The notes: generated from the letters alone by a model not told the origin. A stretch of DNA of 64,000 bases from Bacteroides finegoldii DSM 17565 (GCF_000156195.1 NZ_GG688325.1:97515-161514); one strand, 5' to 3'. Numbered from the stretch's first letter, positions 28,761-39,366 are shown. Made by a program: numbers and translations.

Positions 28761-30188
28761 TCACGAACGTCGTGCAATTTTGTATCCGATAGCTGCGACG
28801 GCAATACTCATTAAAGGGCTGATAATGTTGAAAAAGCAATAGGGAAGATATACAAGTGTGGGCACACTTAAAATGGTGGCCTGAGTCATCCCGCAACTGT
28901 TCCATGGGATCAGTACGGATGTAACGGTTACTGCATCTTCCGTCGTGCGGCTTAGTAAGCAACTTTCATATCCTTTCTTGGCATATATGTCACGAAACAT
29001 ATTCCCCGTCAGAATGATACTGATATATTGGTCGGCTGTTGCCAGATTAAGAAACAAGCCTGAGCAAACCGTACCTCCTACCACACTGACCGTCTTTTTC
29101 ATAAATCGAACAAAGATTGAAGTGATACTACCCAACATACCGCTGGCCGTCATTGCTCCACCAAAACACATGGCACACAGAATGAGCCAAATCGTATTCA
29201 GCATTCCGGACATGCCGCGTGTGGCAATCAAATCTGACAGAACGGCATTGTCTGTGTGCAGACTTGTACTTCCATATATCGTTATCATTAATCCTTTGAA
29301 CAATGAATCGAAGCCGGAAGTTGCCATTCCGGAAACCTCCTGTAATAACTCCGGCTGGAAAATCAAAGCGAAGACTCCTGCCAGCAGTGTCGATAAGAAC
29401 AGGGTAATGATGGAAGGAATCTTACGGGCGATTAATATGCCTGTTGCAATAGGTACAATCAAGAGCCAGGGAGTAATGTGGAACTTTTCATTCAAAGCAG
29501 TTGCCACTTCGGTGATATGTTGTGTATTGCTGGCATCGTGTGAGAATCCTGCCACAGTAAAAATAATCAAAGTGATTATGAGGGAAGGAACTGTCGTTAT
29601 CATCATGTATCGGATATGCCGGAATAGTGGAGTATCAGTTACGGAAGCTGCTAATATGGTTGTTTCCGATAGAGGCGAGACCTTATCTCCAAAATAAGCT
29701 CCGGAAATAATGGCTCCTGCAATCCATCCCTCTTCAAATCCTTGTGCCCTGCCGATACCCATCAGTGCGATTCCAATGGTAGCAATGGTAGTCCACGAAC
29801 TACCGGTCATAACGGAAATAAGTACACAAATGATACAGGTGGATGCTAAGAAGAAACTGGGATGTATGATTTGCATTCCATAATAAATCAAAGTAGGTAC
29901 TACTCCGCTGATCATCCACATTCCACTTAATGCACCGATAATCAATAGAATGATAATAGCCGTTGCCACTCCGGCCACATTGTTTGTGATGGCAATCTCA
30001 TAATCTTTCCAAGGAATTTTGTAGAATGCCATACCGATAAGAATACAAATAGCGGTAGTGGTGAGTAATGATACTTGACTTCCTCCACTTAAAGCATCAC
30101 TACCGAAAGTATGGATAGTACCGAATAATAATAGTATAAGTACGATAATTGGTATCAGGGATACAAAAGGGGAGGGGGCTTTTTTCAT
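28761..30188 (-). CDS. nhaC: NhaC-family Na+/H+ antiporter
   Basis: A 475-aa inner membrane transporter with about 11-12 hydrophobic segments. Diagnostic pieces are SVMTGSSWTTIATIGIALMG and GAYFGDKVSPLSETTILAA, the latter with the conserved D-K-x-S-P-L-S-E-T motif of the NhaC family. ATADQYISIILTGNMF near the C-terminus is also typical. Expected to exchange Na+ for H+, though some members carry organic substrates such as malate/lactate. The upstream gap (30189-30314) shows no gene. Confidence 0.92.
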   Translation of the reverse strand: MKKAPSPFVSLIPIIVLILLLFGTIHTFGSDALSGGSQVSLLTTTAICILIGMAFYKIPWKDYEIAITNNVAGVATAIIILLIIGALSGMWMISGVVPTLIYYGMQIIHPSFFLASTCIICVLISVMTGSSWTTIATIGIALMGIGRAQGFEEGWIAGAIISGAYFGDKVSPLSETTILAASVTDTPLFRHIRYMMITTVPSLIITLIIFTVAGFSHDASNTQHITEVATALNEKFHITPWLLIVPIATGILIARKIPSIITLFLSTLLAGVFALIFQPELLQEVSGMATSGFDSLFKGLMITIYGSTSLHTDNAVLSDLIATRGMSGMLNTIWLILCAMCFGGAMTASGMLGSITSIFVRFMKKTVSVVGGTVCSGLFLNLATADQYISIILTGNMFRDIYAKKGYESCLLSRTTEDAVTVTSVLIPWNSCGMTQATILSVPTLVYLPYCFFNIISPLMSIAVAAIGYKIARRS

Positions 30189-30314
30189 ATTAAGTTCTTT
30201 AATGCTCTATATTATTTTGGTTTGCAAAGATATAACAAAATGATCGAAATTCTTAGCGTTATGGAACGAAGCAATAAAAATTAGTATAAGTTTATATATT
30301 CTTGGTACATAGAA

Positions 30315-30749
30315 TCAGCCCCAATTTACCTTACGTTTTAGCCACCAATATCGTATGAAAAGTATTCCGGTCAGAATCAGAGCGATAGATAGTCCGGTGT
30401 AGAAAACGGAAATAAAACTGTCGGGTAATAGATGGAAACTCCGGATGGTAATGCCTAGAGAGATCATGAATATCATAATGATCCAACTCTTTACATCAAA
30501 AAAAGAAAAAGGGCAGTTACGGGTTTTCTTTTTCTCGTCAATTCGCCGGGTGTGTTTATAATAAAGTCTTTTAAAGATGAGTACGAAGAATAACAGGAAA
30601 ACTACAGTTGCTTCTCCGATTTTGAACATCCAGTCTTGGGAGTTGTTTAACCATGTAATGATTCCTATTCGTAATATATTGATACCGGCTGTAATCCATA
30701 CTGCGCCGGCTGTAATGAGTAAGATTTGTTTGTTGACTCCGTATTTCAT
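30315..30749 (-). CDS. Unrecognised four-helix membrane protein
   Basis: A 144-aa protein with four hydrophobic segments (about residues 8-30, 44-60, 88-106, 113-132). A basic loop KRLYYKHTRRIDEKKKTR lies between the second and third, and the C-terminus is basic (RYWWLKRKVNWG). The charge pattern places the loops inside. I recognise no family. It lies between nhaC and pbpC on the same strand, with gaps of 126 and 69 bp. Confidence 0.65.
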   Translation of the reverse strand: MKYGVNKQILLITAGAVWITAGINILRIGIITWLNNSQDWMFKIGEATVVFLLFFVLIFKRLYYKHTRRIDEKKKTRNCPFSFFDVKSWIIMIFMISLGITIRSFHLLPDSFISVFYTGLSIALILTGILFIRYWWLKRKVNWG

Positions 30750-30818
30750 TCGCTTTACTTTTTTGCTATAAACGGTTTTACTGCGTATTTTGTTGAGTCA
30801 TTTCTTATGATTTATAAT

Positions 30819-33164
30819 TCATTTTATGAAAAAAGTGGTGGAAACCGTATTCCCTTCCCCATCAACGGCTGTCAGAGAGTGTTTTCCCGGTTCAGGTTGC
30901 AAGGATATTTTATGAAAATCCTGTGTTTGCATCATATATATATCATCGAGATGCCAGAAAACGATTGCTTCGGGATTGTTGTGAGCCAGTTCGACAGTGA
31001 TGAATCCTTTGTTACCATCCAATTGTTTCGGTAGCTTGATTCGTGCATTCATCGGAGGATAAATGAATTGCATGGGTTGGAAACTATCTTCTCCGCAACC
31101 TGATTTGAACGGAGGAAGAGGCTTGTATTCCGGATGATGCTGTTTATAATACCATTCCCACACAGGAGGCAGTGCGAACCATGACCTTTGGAAAGTAGGC
31201 TCCGTATTGGCACAATTCTCATAAATACGATATTTCTCGTCGGCAGATAAAGTAATGAAGTGATGATATGGGCAGGATTCCGTTCGCAGTCCGGAGGGAA
31301 GTATAAGCACTGTGTCCGTCTCCTCGCAGAAGCGTCCTTTCAAATGACCGGACTGACGGCATACCTCTGCATCAATAAAAACACCGGTCGGACGTTCAAA
31401 CCACGATGAAGAGGGAAGATAGTTGAATACATCGAATAATACGGGACCTGCCGTTTGTGCGCCCACTAATCCCGGTTTTCCTTCACCGGTTGCGTTTCCT
31501 ACCCATACGCCGACTGCGTAACGAGGAGTGACGCCTACCGCCCAAGCATCCCGGAATCCATAACTCGTTCCTGTTTTCCAGGCGATGGTCTGCATGGAAG
31601 GGATGGACTTCCAATCGATCTCTTCGGGGCGGTTGACTTCTTTTAGCGCGTCGAAAGTTTGCCACACTGCACCCTTGTCCCAAGTGAATTTTTGTTGTAT
31701 CGCTTCGTTTTTGTTCTCTTCTCCCATTAAGATGTCGGCTTCTTTTTGAGGGACTGCATCACTATGCTGATTCGGAATCAGGCTTCGTCCCATTTGTGCG
31801 TACGCATTTGTTACATCCCATAAAGTGGCTTCTGCTCCTCCCAGAATCAGGGATAAACCGTAGTGGGACGATGGACGGGTGATTGTTTTGAATCCAGTCT
31901 GTTGCAGGAAATTATGAAATTTGGGAACACCATATTTTTGTAACATTGTCACAGCTGGAATATTCAGTGAACGGGAAAGTGCTTCCGAAGCGGGCACAGC
32001 CCCCTCATACTGCCTGCTGAAATTCTGCGGACTGAATCCGTTTATGTTAATGGGGATGTCAGGAAGTAGCGTATGTGGCAATAATGCCCCCTCCTGCAAC
32101 ATCGCATAATATAAAAAAGGTTTCAAAATACTTCCTGTGCTTCTGGGAGCTTGAATTACATCCACCTGATTACCTCCTTGCCGATGGTCGAAATGTACAT
32201 TCCCGCAATAGGCTATCACTTGATTGGCAGGGAGGTCGATTACTAAAATGGCTAGATTGCGGATATCGCTTCGGTTAAATTCATTGCTCCAACGTTCAGC
32301 GATGTTTTCTATATGCATTTGAATCCCCCGGTCAATGGTGGAATGTGAGTACTGTCCATTTCTTTCTTTGTAGAAACGGCTGACTAAGTGGGGAGCTGTT
32401 TGCGGAAGAAGATGTGGCTCTTCGGGAAGAGGCTCGCTGACAGCCAACTCATAAGTAGACGAATCTATGATTTCTTTCTCATGGAGCAGTTTAAGGACCC
32501 GGTTACGTTTGGCAAGTAATGTCTCCCGTCCTTTGGATAGGTGAATCATGGCTGGAGCATTGGGTAATACGGCAAGCATGGCCGATTCCGCCCATGACAA
32601 CTCTTCGGCTGAATGACCGAAATAACGCCAGGCGGCCGCATCCAGTCCTACCACATTTCCTCCGAAAGGGGCATGAGATATGTACATGGATAGGATTTCT
32701 TCTTTAGAAGCCCTGAATTCCAAACGTGTAGCCCAGATCATTTCGATTATTTTCTCTCCGAAAGTTCTGGGCTTGTTTCGTGCAAGCCGGATAGTTTGCA
32801 TGGTCAGTGTGCTTCCTCCGCTTACAATACGTTTGTTCTTGATGTTTTGATAAACGGCTCTTCCGATGGCAAGTGGATTAACACCCCAATGATGATAGAA
32901 ATGTTTGTCCTCAAAAGTGATAAGGCAGTGTTTTATTTTCTCCGGTGTCGTATTCCTCGGAGGGAAACGCCACTGCCCGTCGGAAGCGATACGTGCCCCC
33001 AACAGTTCTTCGTTCCTAGCAGTGACGACAGTCGAGTAGGGGACATGAAAGAGTTGTCGGGGAAGACAAAACATATATCCCATCACCAAGAGAGTAATAC
33101 TGCCAAGTATTACTCTCTTGGTGATGGATAAATTTCTGAATACCTCGGATATCTTAACTTTCAT
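30819..33164 (-). CDS. pbpC: Penicillin-binding protein 1C
   Basis: A 781-aa bifunctional peptidoglycan synthase. An N-terminal membrane anchor (about residues 18-36) precedes the GT51 glycosyltransferase (EDKHFYHHWGVNP with catalytic Glu; SGGSTLTMQTIRLAR). The transpeptidase domain has S-x-x-K in STGSILKPFLYY, S-x-N in SRSLNIPA and K-T-G-T-S in AWKTGTSYG. The BiPBP_C domain lies at the C-terminus (about 690-781). It follows the alpha-2-macroglobulin gene by 33 bp, the well-known yfhM-pbpC pairing. A perfect 20-bp inverted repeat covers codons 13-28, see separate entry. Confidence 0.95.
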   Translation of the reverse strand: MKVKISEVFRNLSITKRVILGSITLLVMGYMFCLPRQLFHVPYSTVVTARNEELLGARIASDGQWRFPPRNTTPEKIKHCLITFEDKHFYHHWGVNPLAIGRAVYQNIKNKRIVSGGSTLTMQTIRLARNKPRTFGEKIIEMIWATRLEFRASKEEILSMYISHAPFGGNVVGLDAAAWRYFGHSAEELSWAESAMLAVLPNAPAMIHLSKGRETLLAKRNRVLKLLHEKEIIDSSTYELAVSEPLPEEPHLLPQTAPHLVSRFYKERNGQYSHSTIDRGIQMHIENIAERWSNEFNRSDIRNLAILVIDLPANQVIAYCGNVHFDHRQGGNQVDVIQAPRSTGSILKPFLYYAMLQEGALLPHTLLPDIPININGFSPQNFSRQYEGAVPASEALSRSLNIPAVTMLQKYGVPKFHNFLQQTGFKTITRPSSHYGLSLILGGAEATLWDVTNAYAQMGRSLIPNQHSDAVPQKEADILMGEENKNEAIQQKFTWDKGAVWQTFDALKEVNRPEEIDWKSIPSMQTIAWKTGTSYGFRDAWAVGVTPRYAVGVWVGNATGEGKPGLVGAQTAGPVLFDVFNYLPSSSWFERPTGVFIDAEVCRQSGHLKGRFCEETDTVLILPSGLRTESCPYHHFITLSADEKYRIYENCANTEPTFQRSWFALPPVWEWYYKQHHPEYKPLPPFKSGCGEDSFQPMQFIYPPMNARIKLPKQLDGNKGFITVELAHNNPEAIVFWHLDDIYMMQTQDFHKISLQPEPGKHSLTAVDGEGNTVSTTFFIK
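33081..33126 (-). promoter_or_regulatory. Perfect 20-bp inverted repeat inside the 5' coding end of pbpC
   Basis: 33081-33100 (CATCACCAAGAGAGTAATAC) and 33107-33126 (GTATTACTCTCTTGGTGATG) are exact reverse complements around a 6-nt loop. In the mRNA this hairpin would begin about 38 nt after the pbpC start codon. It encodes the membrane anchor. It could slow ribosomes, act as a partial terminator after the long upstream gene, or be a DNA-level site. Confidence 0.75.
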
Positions 33165-33197
33165 GAATTGCGTTTGTTCTTACCAACAGAATTCGTA

Positions 33198-36100
33198 TTA
33201 GCGACTCACCGTTGTTCTTCCTGCTTTGCTTCGTGCCTGCACGGTTGTATCATACATGGCTTCGCACTGAACAGCCGGAAGAATGAAGTTACCGGTGTAT
33301 GCCGCTTGCAATCTGATAGTAAATACCTTTGTCTCACCACGGTACAAATTGAAATAGGTCAATACACGATCGTCGCGGATATCCTGATAGGAGTAATTGA
33401 TAGCTGTACCGGCAGTCGCCATTCGTTCATTATATATTTCCCATCCGGATGGTATAATATGTGTCAATGCCAGATTGGTATAATCCGATGTTCCGCTAAT
33501 ATTGGATATGGAAACGACAGCGGTAAAGTCAGTTCCTTGTTTAATTTCTTCTGCGGATATGGGCGTGCCGTTCAGAGTTGCATATCTTATATCCATCCGA
33601 AGATTGTCTGAGATGGCGGGCAACGTATCGTTCAGCAATTGTGTGCGCGTGATAATGTCTACTCCCAATGCTCCCTTGCCTTGATTCTTTACAGAGACTG
33701 TTCCGGATTTCGGTGAAGTAGGAATCTCTTTGTCAAATACCGCTTTGGCAGATTTCACGGCAGGTTGTTGCTTGCCGTTCCATCTCCATGTGAAATCAAG
33801 TGTGCCTGATAACTTTTCTGCCAAGCGTCCCATTGCCATGAGGGCAAATGCGGTAGACTGAGTACTGAAATAGTCCTCTAGTGACAGATTCTGCGAGACT
33901 TTCTTTGCTTGTTGAAGTGCATCCCGTTCCCGGTTCATCAAGATTAATGTTTCCAGAATCATTGCTTCATCCCGGTCGGACGAACCGTAAATAAAGTTCA
34001 TTGAAGAATAGGGAGTGACACTGGTTGCTGTCTTATATGCCAATTCCTCGGCTGGTTTCATTTTTCCTGTCAATGCGTAGGCGGCTGCCAATCTCCATTT
34101 GGCTTGAATAGATAATCCTTGCTGTTCCTTCATTCTGTTCATAGCTCCGTACTCCGGCATACCGGCCAATGCCAGCGTGTATAGGCGGAAGGCTTGCATC
34201 AGCTCCGACTGCCATAGTTGCCAGCTGTTTGCATCCTGTGGCATACGCCAGTTCTGGGCTGCTGCACGTTGGAAGTGTTTCCACTTATTCAATACGTTTG
34301 AATGGACGGCATATCCCTTTTCTTGTGCCAATGTCAGGAACATTCCGGTATATGAACTGATCCATTCGTCTGCGACGGCATTCCCCGGCCAATAGACAAA
34401 ACCGCCATTGGGAAGTTGCCGGGCATAAATCTGACGGATAGCCTCCTGTACATTTGTTTTTATTTTCTCTGCTTCCTGTTTGTTTACCGTTTTAAATTGA
34501 GAGATAAACAAAAGCGGCAATGCTTTGGAAGTCAACTGCTCCGTACACTGATGTTGGTAATTGTATAAGAAGTCGAATCGACGTGTGATATCTACGGATG
34601 GGATGCGGGATACTTCCAACTGAATATGATTGTTGTCGGAAAAACCGCTTAGGCTATACGATACCTCTCCACTTTGTCCGGCTTCCACCCATTGGCTGTT
34701 GCGCAATGTCACGACCGGATTCGGATTGCGTATGTCTATTTCGATGGTTTCTTTAGTTTGCTGTCCACCACCGTTTGCCGTCAGATGGATAGTTGCTTTA
34801 CCTGTTTTGTTTCCGGTCTTCAATGTAAAGAATGTAAGCTGGTCGCCCGGTTGATTGAAGGTTAGCGACTGTTGCGAAGGTCCGGCAATTTGTACTCCTC
34901 CACCGGAAACCTGAATAGATACGGTGACATTCTTTACCTGATTTTCCATTGCAAAGATATTTACCGGAACAGTGATTTCCTCTTGAATACTAAGCACGCG
35001 CGGCAAGGTGGAAAGCAGCATTAACGGTGTCCGTACATAGGCCGTCTTTTCTGCATTTCCATAAGCACCGTCCTGTCCTGCCACTACCATAGCGCGTACA
35101 GAACCTACGTACATCGGAAGTTTCAATGTATGTGTCTGATGTTTGCTTTTTCCCAGATAGAAAGGGCCTATGAATTTAACGACCGGTTTGAACCGGTTTG
35201 CTTTTGCATCTGCCGGTTTCAAAACTGCGTCCCCACCTGTACTGAAAAGAGAACCGTAACTTCCGGCGGAAGCTCCCAATACGTTGTCGTACATATCCCA
35301 TGTCCGGATACCGAGCGCTTCGCGTGAATAGAAGTCATTCCAAGGATCGGGTGTCTTGAAGTTCGTAAGGTCCAGCAGACCGTCGTCTACGATAGCCAAT
35401 GTGTAAGTCATCGGTTTCCCGCTCTTTTCGCTGACGGTCACATTGAAGTTCGTTTCCGGTCGTAGCACTTCCGGCATTTGTATTTGCGGTCTTAATATTG
35501 TTTGACTGTTAGTTACGAATACCGGGACAACACCATGCATACGGATAGGCAAGTCATTCACTGTCTGCGCATGAGGCTGCAACAAGCTGATGTGCAGATA
35601 TACATTCGGAGCCATTTCTTCTGTGACCTTGAACGTATATTTTGTATCTCCTTTGCTGGAAACTTCGATCCATTCCTGTTTGAGTACCGTCGATCCGTTT
35701 TCGATGGATACCAATGCACGTCCGTTGGCTGCTGCGGGGATAATAGCCATAGCTGTTTCTCCTATCTCATAGGAATCTTTGTTCAATGAGAAAGCAAGCA
35801 TTTTAATACCACTGGGGTCCGATTTACTTGAACGTCCCCTCCATTCGGGCCAGTCTACGTAGACAGTACCTCCGGTGGCATGTCCGCTTTCTTTGTCTTT
35901 CACATAGACCAGATAACGTCCCCAATTGGGATAATCGACGCGGAATTTGAAAGAAGCCTTTCCATTGTTGGTTTGCAGACTCCCGCTGGCTACCGGAGTG
36001 ATGGAAGTTCCGTTTATATAGGAACTGAAAGATTCTTCATTGTTTTCCCACCACCAGCTCCAACTGATACGGTAGATTTTATATTCCAGATTTGAACGGC

Positions 36101-38798
36101 TCACCGCCTGTCCTTCCGGATTCACTGTCACAATGTCAAATACATGATCTTTGTCCGTTTCTATGTATTTGCCTTTTGGCTGATTCAAGTTAATGCCCAC
36201 ATACGATGTGAACGGAGAGAAAGGAACGCTTTGGGTATAGATACTGGCATCTCCTCCCGGTTCGAATACACGGGTGGTGAAAGATGCGTTTAGCATACCC
36301 GGCGCATTGGTTGCTGCAGGGAGTTTTAAAGTGACTCCCGCTCTTCCTTCCGCGCTGAGCATTCCGTCAAACATATTTGTCTTGATGGTAGTGAAATCTG
36401 TAGCCGGATTATTGAAAATATACTGTCCGTAGTTTTTAAATTGTGTATTTACTTTAGACAGTGACATCTCTACTTTGGTTTTCAGATGTGAAGCCTTAGC
36501 CCCTGTCATCCAGGCAGAAGTGAGTGGAGCATAGACTTCTTTGTCTGTTGCTTGAAGAATTCTAGGCAATGCCAACATTATTTTAAGTCGGTTGGGTTTT
36601 ATTGTTTCGATGCGTATCCCTTTATGGAAAGTCGAACCGCCTACTTTTACGTATGCGTTCCACAGACCGGTAGGGGCATCTGCCTGAGTAGGGACAGTAA
36701 ATGTGTAAAAGCCATTCATCCCTTGTGTTGAGATCATTTTGGTATAGAATTGGCCTTTCGGATTGTAGATTTCCAGCGCTACCGGATGTTTGTCCGGTAT
36801 TCTTTTTTCCCGGTCTTCCAGAATGAAAGATATATGTAAGGTGTCTCCCGGTCTCCATACTCCTCTTTCACCATACATAAATCCTTTTAAGCCTTTTTGA
36901 ATATCCTTTCCACCCACATCGAAGCGGCTGACCGATTGCTCTTCACCGTCTGCAACACGTACGTAAGCTTTTTGTCCGTCTGCCTCTGCTACGATAATGA
37001 AGGGAACTCCTTTCGGAGCGATTTCCGCCAAGCCTTCTCCGTTTGTTTCTCCTTTACCGATGGTTTGTAACTGGAAATTGTAAACAGTTACTTGCGCCTT
37101 TCCGACAGGTTTTGTGTCCAAAATGTTGTTTACTGCAATCCACAGATTGTTCAAGGAGTTCTTCTTTACGAGCATTCCCAGATTAGAGGCAAAGACATTG
37201 CAGGTAGCTGTCCGGTCTGCTCCCATATAATAGGACGGGTGGCACGGATTATCCCGTTCTTTCCACTGATACAAACTCCAGTCCATAGTTTCGCCGTTGT
37301 AATAATAATAAGCCTCAGGAGTGTCCCATACAGCTTCGTCTGCCTCTGACAAAATACTACCGCTAACTTTTGTCAGACCGTCGGAAGTCGTGTCGGAAAA
37401 CTTCATTTCTTTGTTTTCTTCACTTCCACCGCAAGGATAAGCGGAATATTCTTGGCGGAAAGACAGGATAACCCGGTAGATGGCGCCCGGTTCTTGATGA
37501 ATCAGTCCGGCAAGGTCGATAGAGTAATCTTCCCATTGATGAATATCTTTTGATGAATCCTTGCTTAGCCACAATGTTTTCTTATAAACCAGGCGTCCCG
37601 AACGGCGCAACTCATTGGCAGAGGCCAGAGAGTTGTTTTGCATGAACATCAAGATGTTACTCTCAAAGATGCGGATAACCTTTAAATCTACTGCATACAG
37701 ATTGACAGCGCGGAATGGAATAATCAGGCTTTTCGAATCGGGAAGAATAGCGGCTGAGGTAGCCATCTCTACTTGCGGTTTCAGATTCAATTCGCTGAAT
37801 GAGATAGAGTGGGAAGTCCCCAGACTACGGTCTTGACTGCTTTTTATTCCTTCATGGATATTCAAAGTCAGTTTATTTATTTTATTGGTTTCAAAATAGA
37901 TAAGAACCTGATTATCCTTAATTTGGGTGATGCAAGAAGATACTTCCGGTATCTCGATCAGTCCTTTCAGATCTTGCATATTGGATATGGGAGCAGAGAA
38001 TACGACTTCGATCCCGTTTTCCGGTTGGTCAATGCGTTTGGCGGTCAGAAAGCGGAAACTATCTTTTGCCGGAATCATGATTTCTTCGATTTGCGTATGG
38101 TCAATTCCGGCGGGATTGCCGTTTGCTGTCAGTTGGATTTGGTAATCTTCCGCTTCCCGCAAGATCCGGTTGATACTGAATTCATAACGAGTCGGATTGT
38201 TGGTGGAGGTAATATCGACCGGATAATTTTTACTTTTGCCATTGCCGGCTATCAGCATTTTCTCGACTTCTTCTTTCTTTACAACGTCACTAAAGCGTAT
38301 TTCTCCTTTTATGTTCACTTCGTCGGGTTGAGTAGCTGTAATCGTTATAGGTTCTGTATGAATTGTGAAGTTACGTTCCTGCACCCGGAATGAGAAGTTA
38401 AATTCCTTTAGCTTTTTATCTACCTCGATAAAATCTCCAAGCTGGAAAGTTCCTTCGTAGAATGCTCCCGGTTTTAAAGTACCTTCTTCCGGAACAAATT
38501 CGATGGTGTTATTGCTAATCCAATATGCTTTTCCTTTCAAAGACGGTGAAAAGCTGAACGGATTATCTTTTAACTCATTATTTACGTCAACCATAGGTTG
38601 ATCGTGTGTCAGCTCGATGCGTATAGTCGAACTTTGGGAGATGACTCCTCCTGTGTAGGCATTTACATAGGGGGCATATTTTGCAGAGGGGATGATGTCT
38701 TTCGGACTGTGCATACATGCGGAAAAGGTCACAATCCACATTATGAAAAAGAATAGTTTGGTAGCGAGGCTGCTACGTCCAGTTTTTATTTGTCCCAT
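33198..38798 (-). CDS. Bacterial alpha-2-macroglobulin lipoprotein (YfhM-like)
   Basis: A 1866-aa lipoprotein (lipobox TFSAC) of the bacterial alpha-2-macroglobulin family, thought to trap proteases in the periplasm and protect the envelope. MG-type beta domains fill the first about 1250 residues, including an A2M segment. The bait region cannot be located by eye. The thioester motif C-x-E-Q is present as QCTEQL at about residue 1420, in an alpha-helical thioester domain. A receptor-binding-like beta domain lies at the end. It is larger than E. coli YfhM (about 1650 aa). Its partner pbpC lies 33 bp downstream. Confidence 0.93.
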   Translation of the reverse strand: MGQIKTGRSSLATKLFFFIMWIVTFSACMHSPKDIIPSAKYAPYVNAYTGGVISQSSTIRIELTHDQPMVDVNNELKDNPFSFSPSLKGKAYWISNNTIEFVPEEGTLKPGAFYEGTFQLGDFIEVDKKLKEFNFSFRVQERNFTIHTEPITITATQPDEVNIKGEIRFSDVVKKEEVEKMLIAGNGKSKNYPVDITSTNNPTRYEFSINRILREAEDYQIQLTANGNPAGIDHTQIEEIMIPAKDSFRFLTAKRIDQPENGIEVVFSAPISNMQDLKGLIEIPEVSSCITQIKDNQVLIYFETNKINKLTLNIHEGIKSSQDRSLGTSHSISFSELNLKPQVEMATSAAILPDSKSLIIPFRAVNLYAVDLKVIRIFESNILMFMQNNSLASANELRRSGRLVYKKTLWLSKDSSKDIHQWEDYSIDLAGLIHQEPGAIYRVILSFRQEYSAYPCGGSEENKEMKFSDTTSDGLTKVSGSILSEADEAVWDTPEAYYYYNGETMDWSLYQWKERDNPCHPSYYMGADRTATCNVFASNLGMLVKKNSLNNLWIAVNNILDTKPVGKAQVTVYNFQLQTIGKGETNGEGLAEIAPKGVPFIIVAEADGQKAYVRVADGEEQSVSRFDVGGKDIQKGLKGFMYGERGVWRPGDTLHISFILEDREKRIPDKHPVALEIYNPKGQFYTKMISTQGMNGFYTFTVPTQADAPTGLWNAYVKVGGSTFHKGIRIETIKPNRLKIMLALPRILQATDKEVYAPLTSAWMTGAKASHLKTKVEMSLSKVNTQFKNYGQYIFNNPATDFTTIKTNMFDGMLSAEGRAGVTLKLPAATNAPGMLNASFTTRVFEPGGDASIYTQSVPFSPFTSYVGINLNQPKGKYIETDKDHVFDIVTVNPEGQAVSRSNLEYKIYRISWSWWWENNEESFSSYINGTSITPVASGSLQTNNGKASFKFRVDYPNWGRYLVYVKDKESGHATGGTVYVDWPEWRGRSSKSDPSGIKMLAFSLNKDSYEIGETAMAIIPAAANGRALVSIENGSTVLKQEWIEVSSKGDTKYTFKVTEEMAPNVYLHISLLQPHAQTVNDLPIRMHGVVPVFVTNSQTILRPQIQMPEVLRPETNFNVTVSEKSGKPMTYTLAIVDDGLLDLTNFKTPDPWNDFYSREALGIRTWDMYDNVLGASAGSYGSLFSTGGDAVLKPADAKANRFKPVVKFIGPFYLGKSKHQTHTLKLPMYVGSVRAMVVAGQDGAYGNAEKTAYVRTPLMLLSTLPRVLSIQEEITVPVNIFAMENQVKNVTVSIQVSGGGVQIAGPSQQSLTFNQPGDQLTFFTLKTGNKTGKATIHLTANGGGQQTKETIEIDIRNPNPVVTLRNSQWVEAGQSGEVSYSLSGFSDNNHIQLEVSRIPSVDITRRFDFLYNYQHQCTEQLTSKALPLLFISQFKTVNKQEAEKIKTNVQEAIRQIYARQLPNGGFVYWPGNAVADEWISSYTGMFLTLAQEKGYAVHSNVLNKWKHFQRAAAQNWRMPQDANSWQLWQSELMQAFRLYTLALAGMPEYGAMNRMKEQQGLSIQAKWRLAAAYALTGKMKPAEELAYKTATSVTPYSSMNFIYGSSDRDEAMILETLILMNRERDALQQAKKVSQNLSLEDYFSTQSTAFALMAMGRLAEKLSGTLDFTWRWNGKQQPAVKSAKAVFDKEIPTSPKSGTVSVKNQGKGALGVDIITRTQLLNDTLPAISDNLRMDIRYATLNGTPISAEEIKQGTDFTAVVSISNISGTSDYTNLALTHIIPSGWEIYNERMATAGTAINYSYQDIRDDRVLTYFNLYRGETKVFTIRLQAAYTGNFILPAVQCEAMYDTTVQARSKAGRTTVSR

Positions 38799-38855
38799 AG
38801 CAAAGAGTTTTTATTGGTTCAGTGGACAAATATACTGTTTTTATAATAGATTCTT

Positions 38856-39254
38856 TTATAGACAGGGGTATTTTTCCTTCAACTTTTTCATGAAGGACTT
38901 GCTTACTTGTAGGAGCTCGGCGTCATTAAAAGGGGGGAGTAATACACAATTATTGTCTTCAATTGATGCCAGATAGCTGATATTAATAATGTAGGATTGA
39001 CTGATCTGAAGCAAATAAGGGTGTAAACTCAATATCTTTTGCGAGTTCGTGTTTCTTTTTAATATCAGAGTATGTTTGTTGGATAACATGACTTCCCACA
39101 ATTTGCTTTTTGAGTTATAGCGGAAATAACCGATTTCTTCCAAGTGAATCAGTTGCAAATTTCCGGTAATAGTGGTATATAAAAATATGCTTTCTTGATG
39201 TTGCGTAATTTGTGTCTGGTCGCAATGTTCAATGTTTATGTGTTGATTGTTCAT
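38856..39254 (-). CDS. Stand-alone LytTR-type DNA-binding protein
   Basis: A 132-aa protein with a LytTR domain over about residues 25-130 (LIHLEEIGYFRYNSKSKLWE and LQISQSYIINISYL). It has no receiver domain and no visible membrane segment. LytTR proteins bind DNA as beta-strand modules. A -7 box (TACTTTTG, minus strand 39307-39300) sits upstream. It is adjacent to an AraC-type membrane regulator on the same strand with a terminator between them, so each is a separate transcript. Targets are unknown; the A2M/pbpC genes downstream are possible. Confidence 0.8.
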   Translation of the reverse strand: MNNQHINIEHCDQTQITQHQESIFLYTTITGNLQLIHLEEIGYFRYNSKSKLWEVMLSNKHTLILKRNTNSQKILSLHPYLLQISQSYIINISYLASIEDNNCVLLPPFNDAELLQVSKSFMKKLKEKYPCL

Positions 39255-39333
39255 GATATTAATTTATTAATTTCCCGTGTCGTAATTTTTATTTTCTGTC
39301 AAAAGTAACAGATTACTCTTAATTATAAAAATG

Positions 39334-39366
39334 AAAAGTGTCTCATTATAGAAATGAGACACTTTT
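39334..39366. terminator. Terminator after the AraC-type regulator gene
   Basis: AAAAGTGTCTCATT (39334-39347) and AATGAGACACTTTT (39353-39366) form a 14-bp perfect stem. It separates the AraC-type gene from the LytTR gene. Confidence 0.85.

Noticed and set aside
34169..34395. Small plus-strand frames inside the alpha-2-macroglobulin gene
   Set aside because: Overlapping shadows in alternate frames, no ribosome sites, opposite a strongly supported gene.
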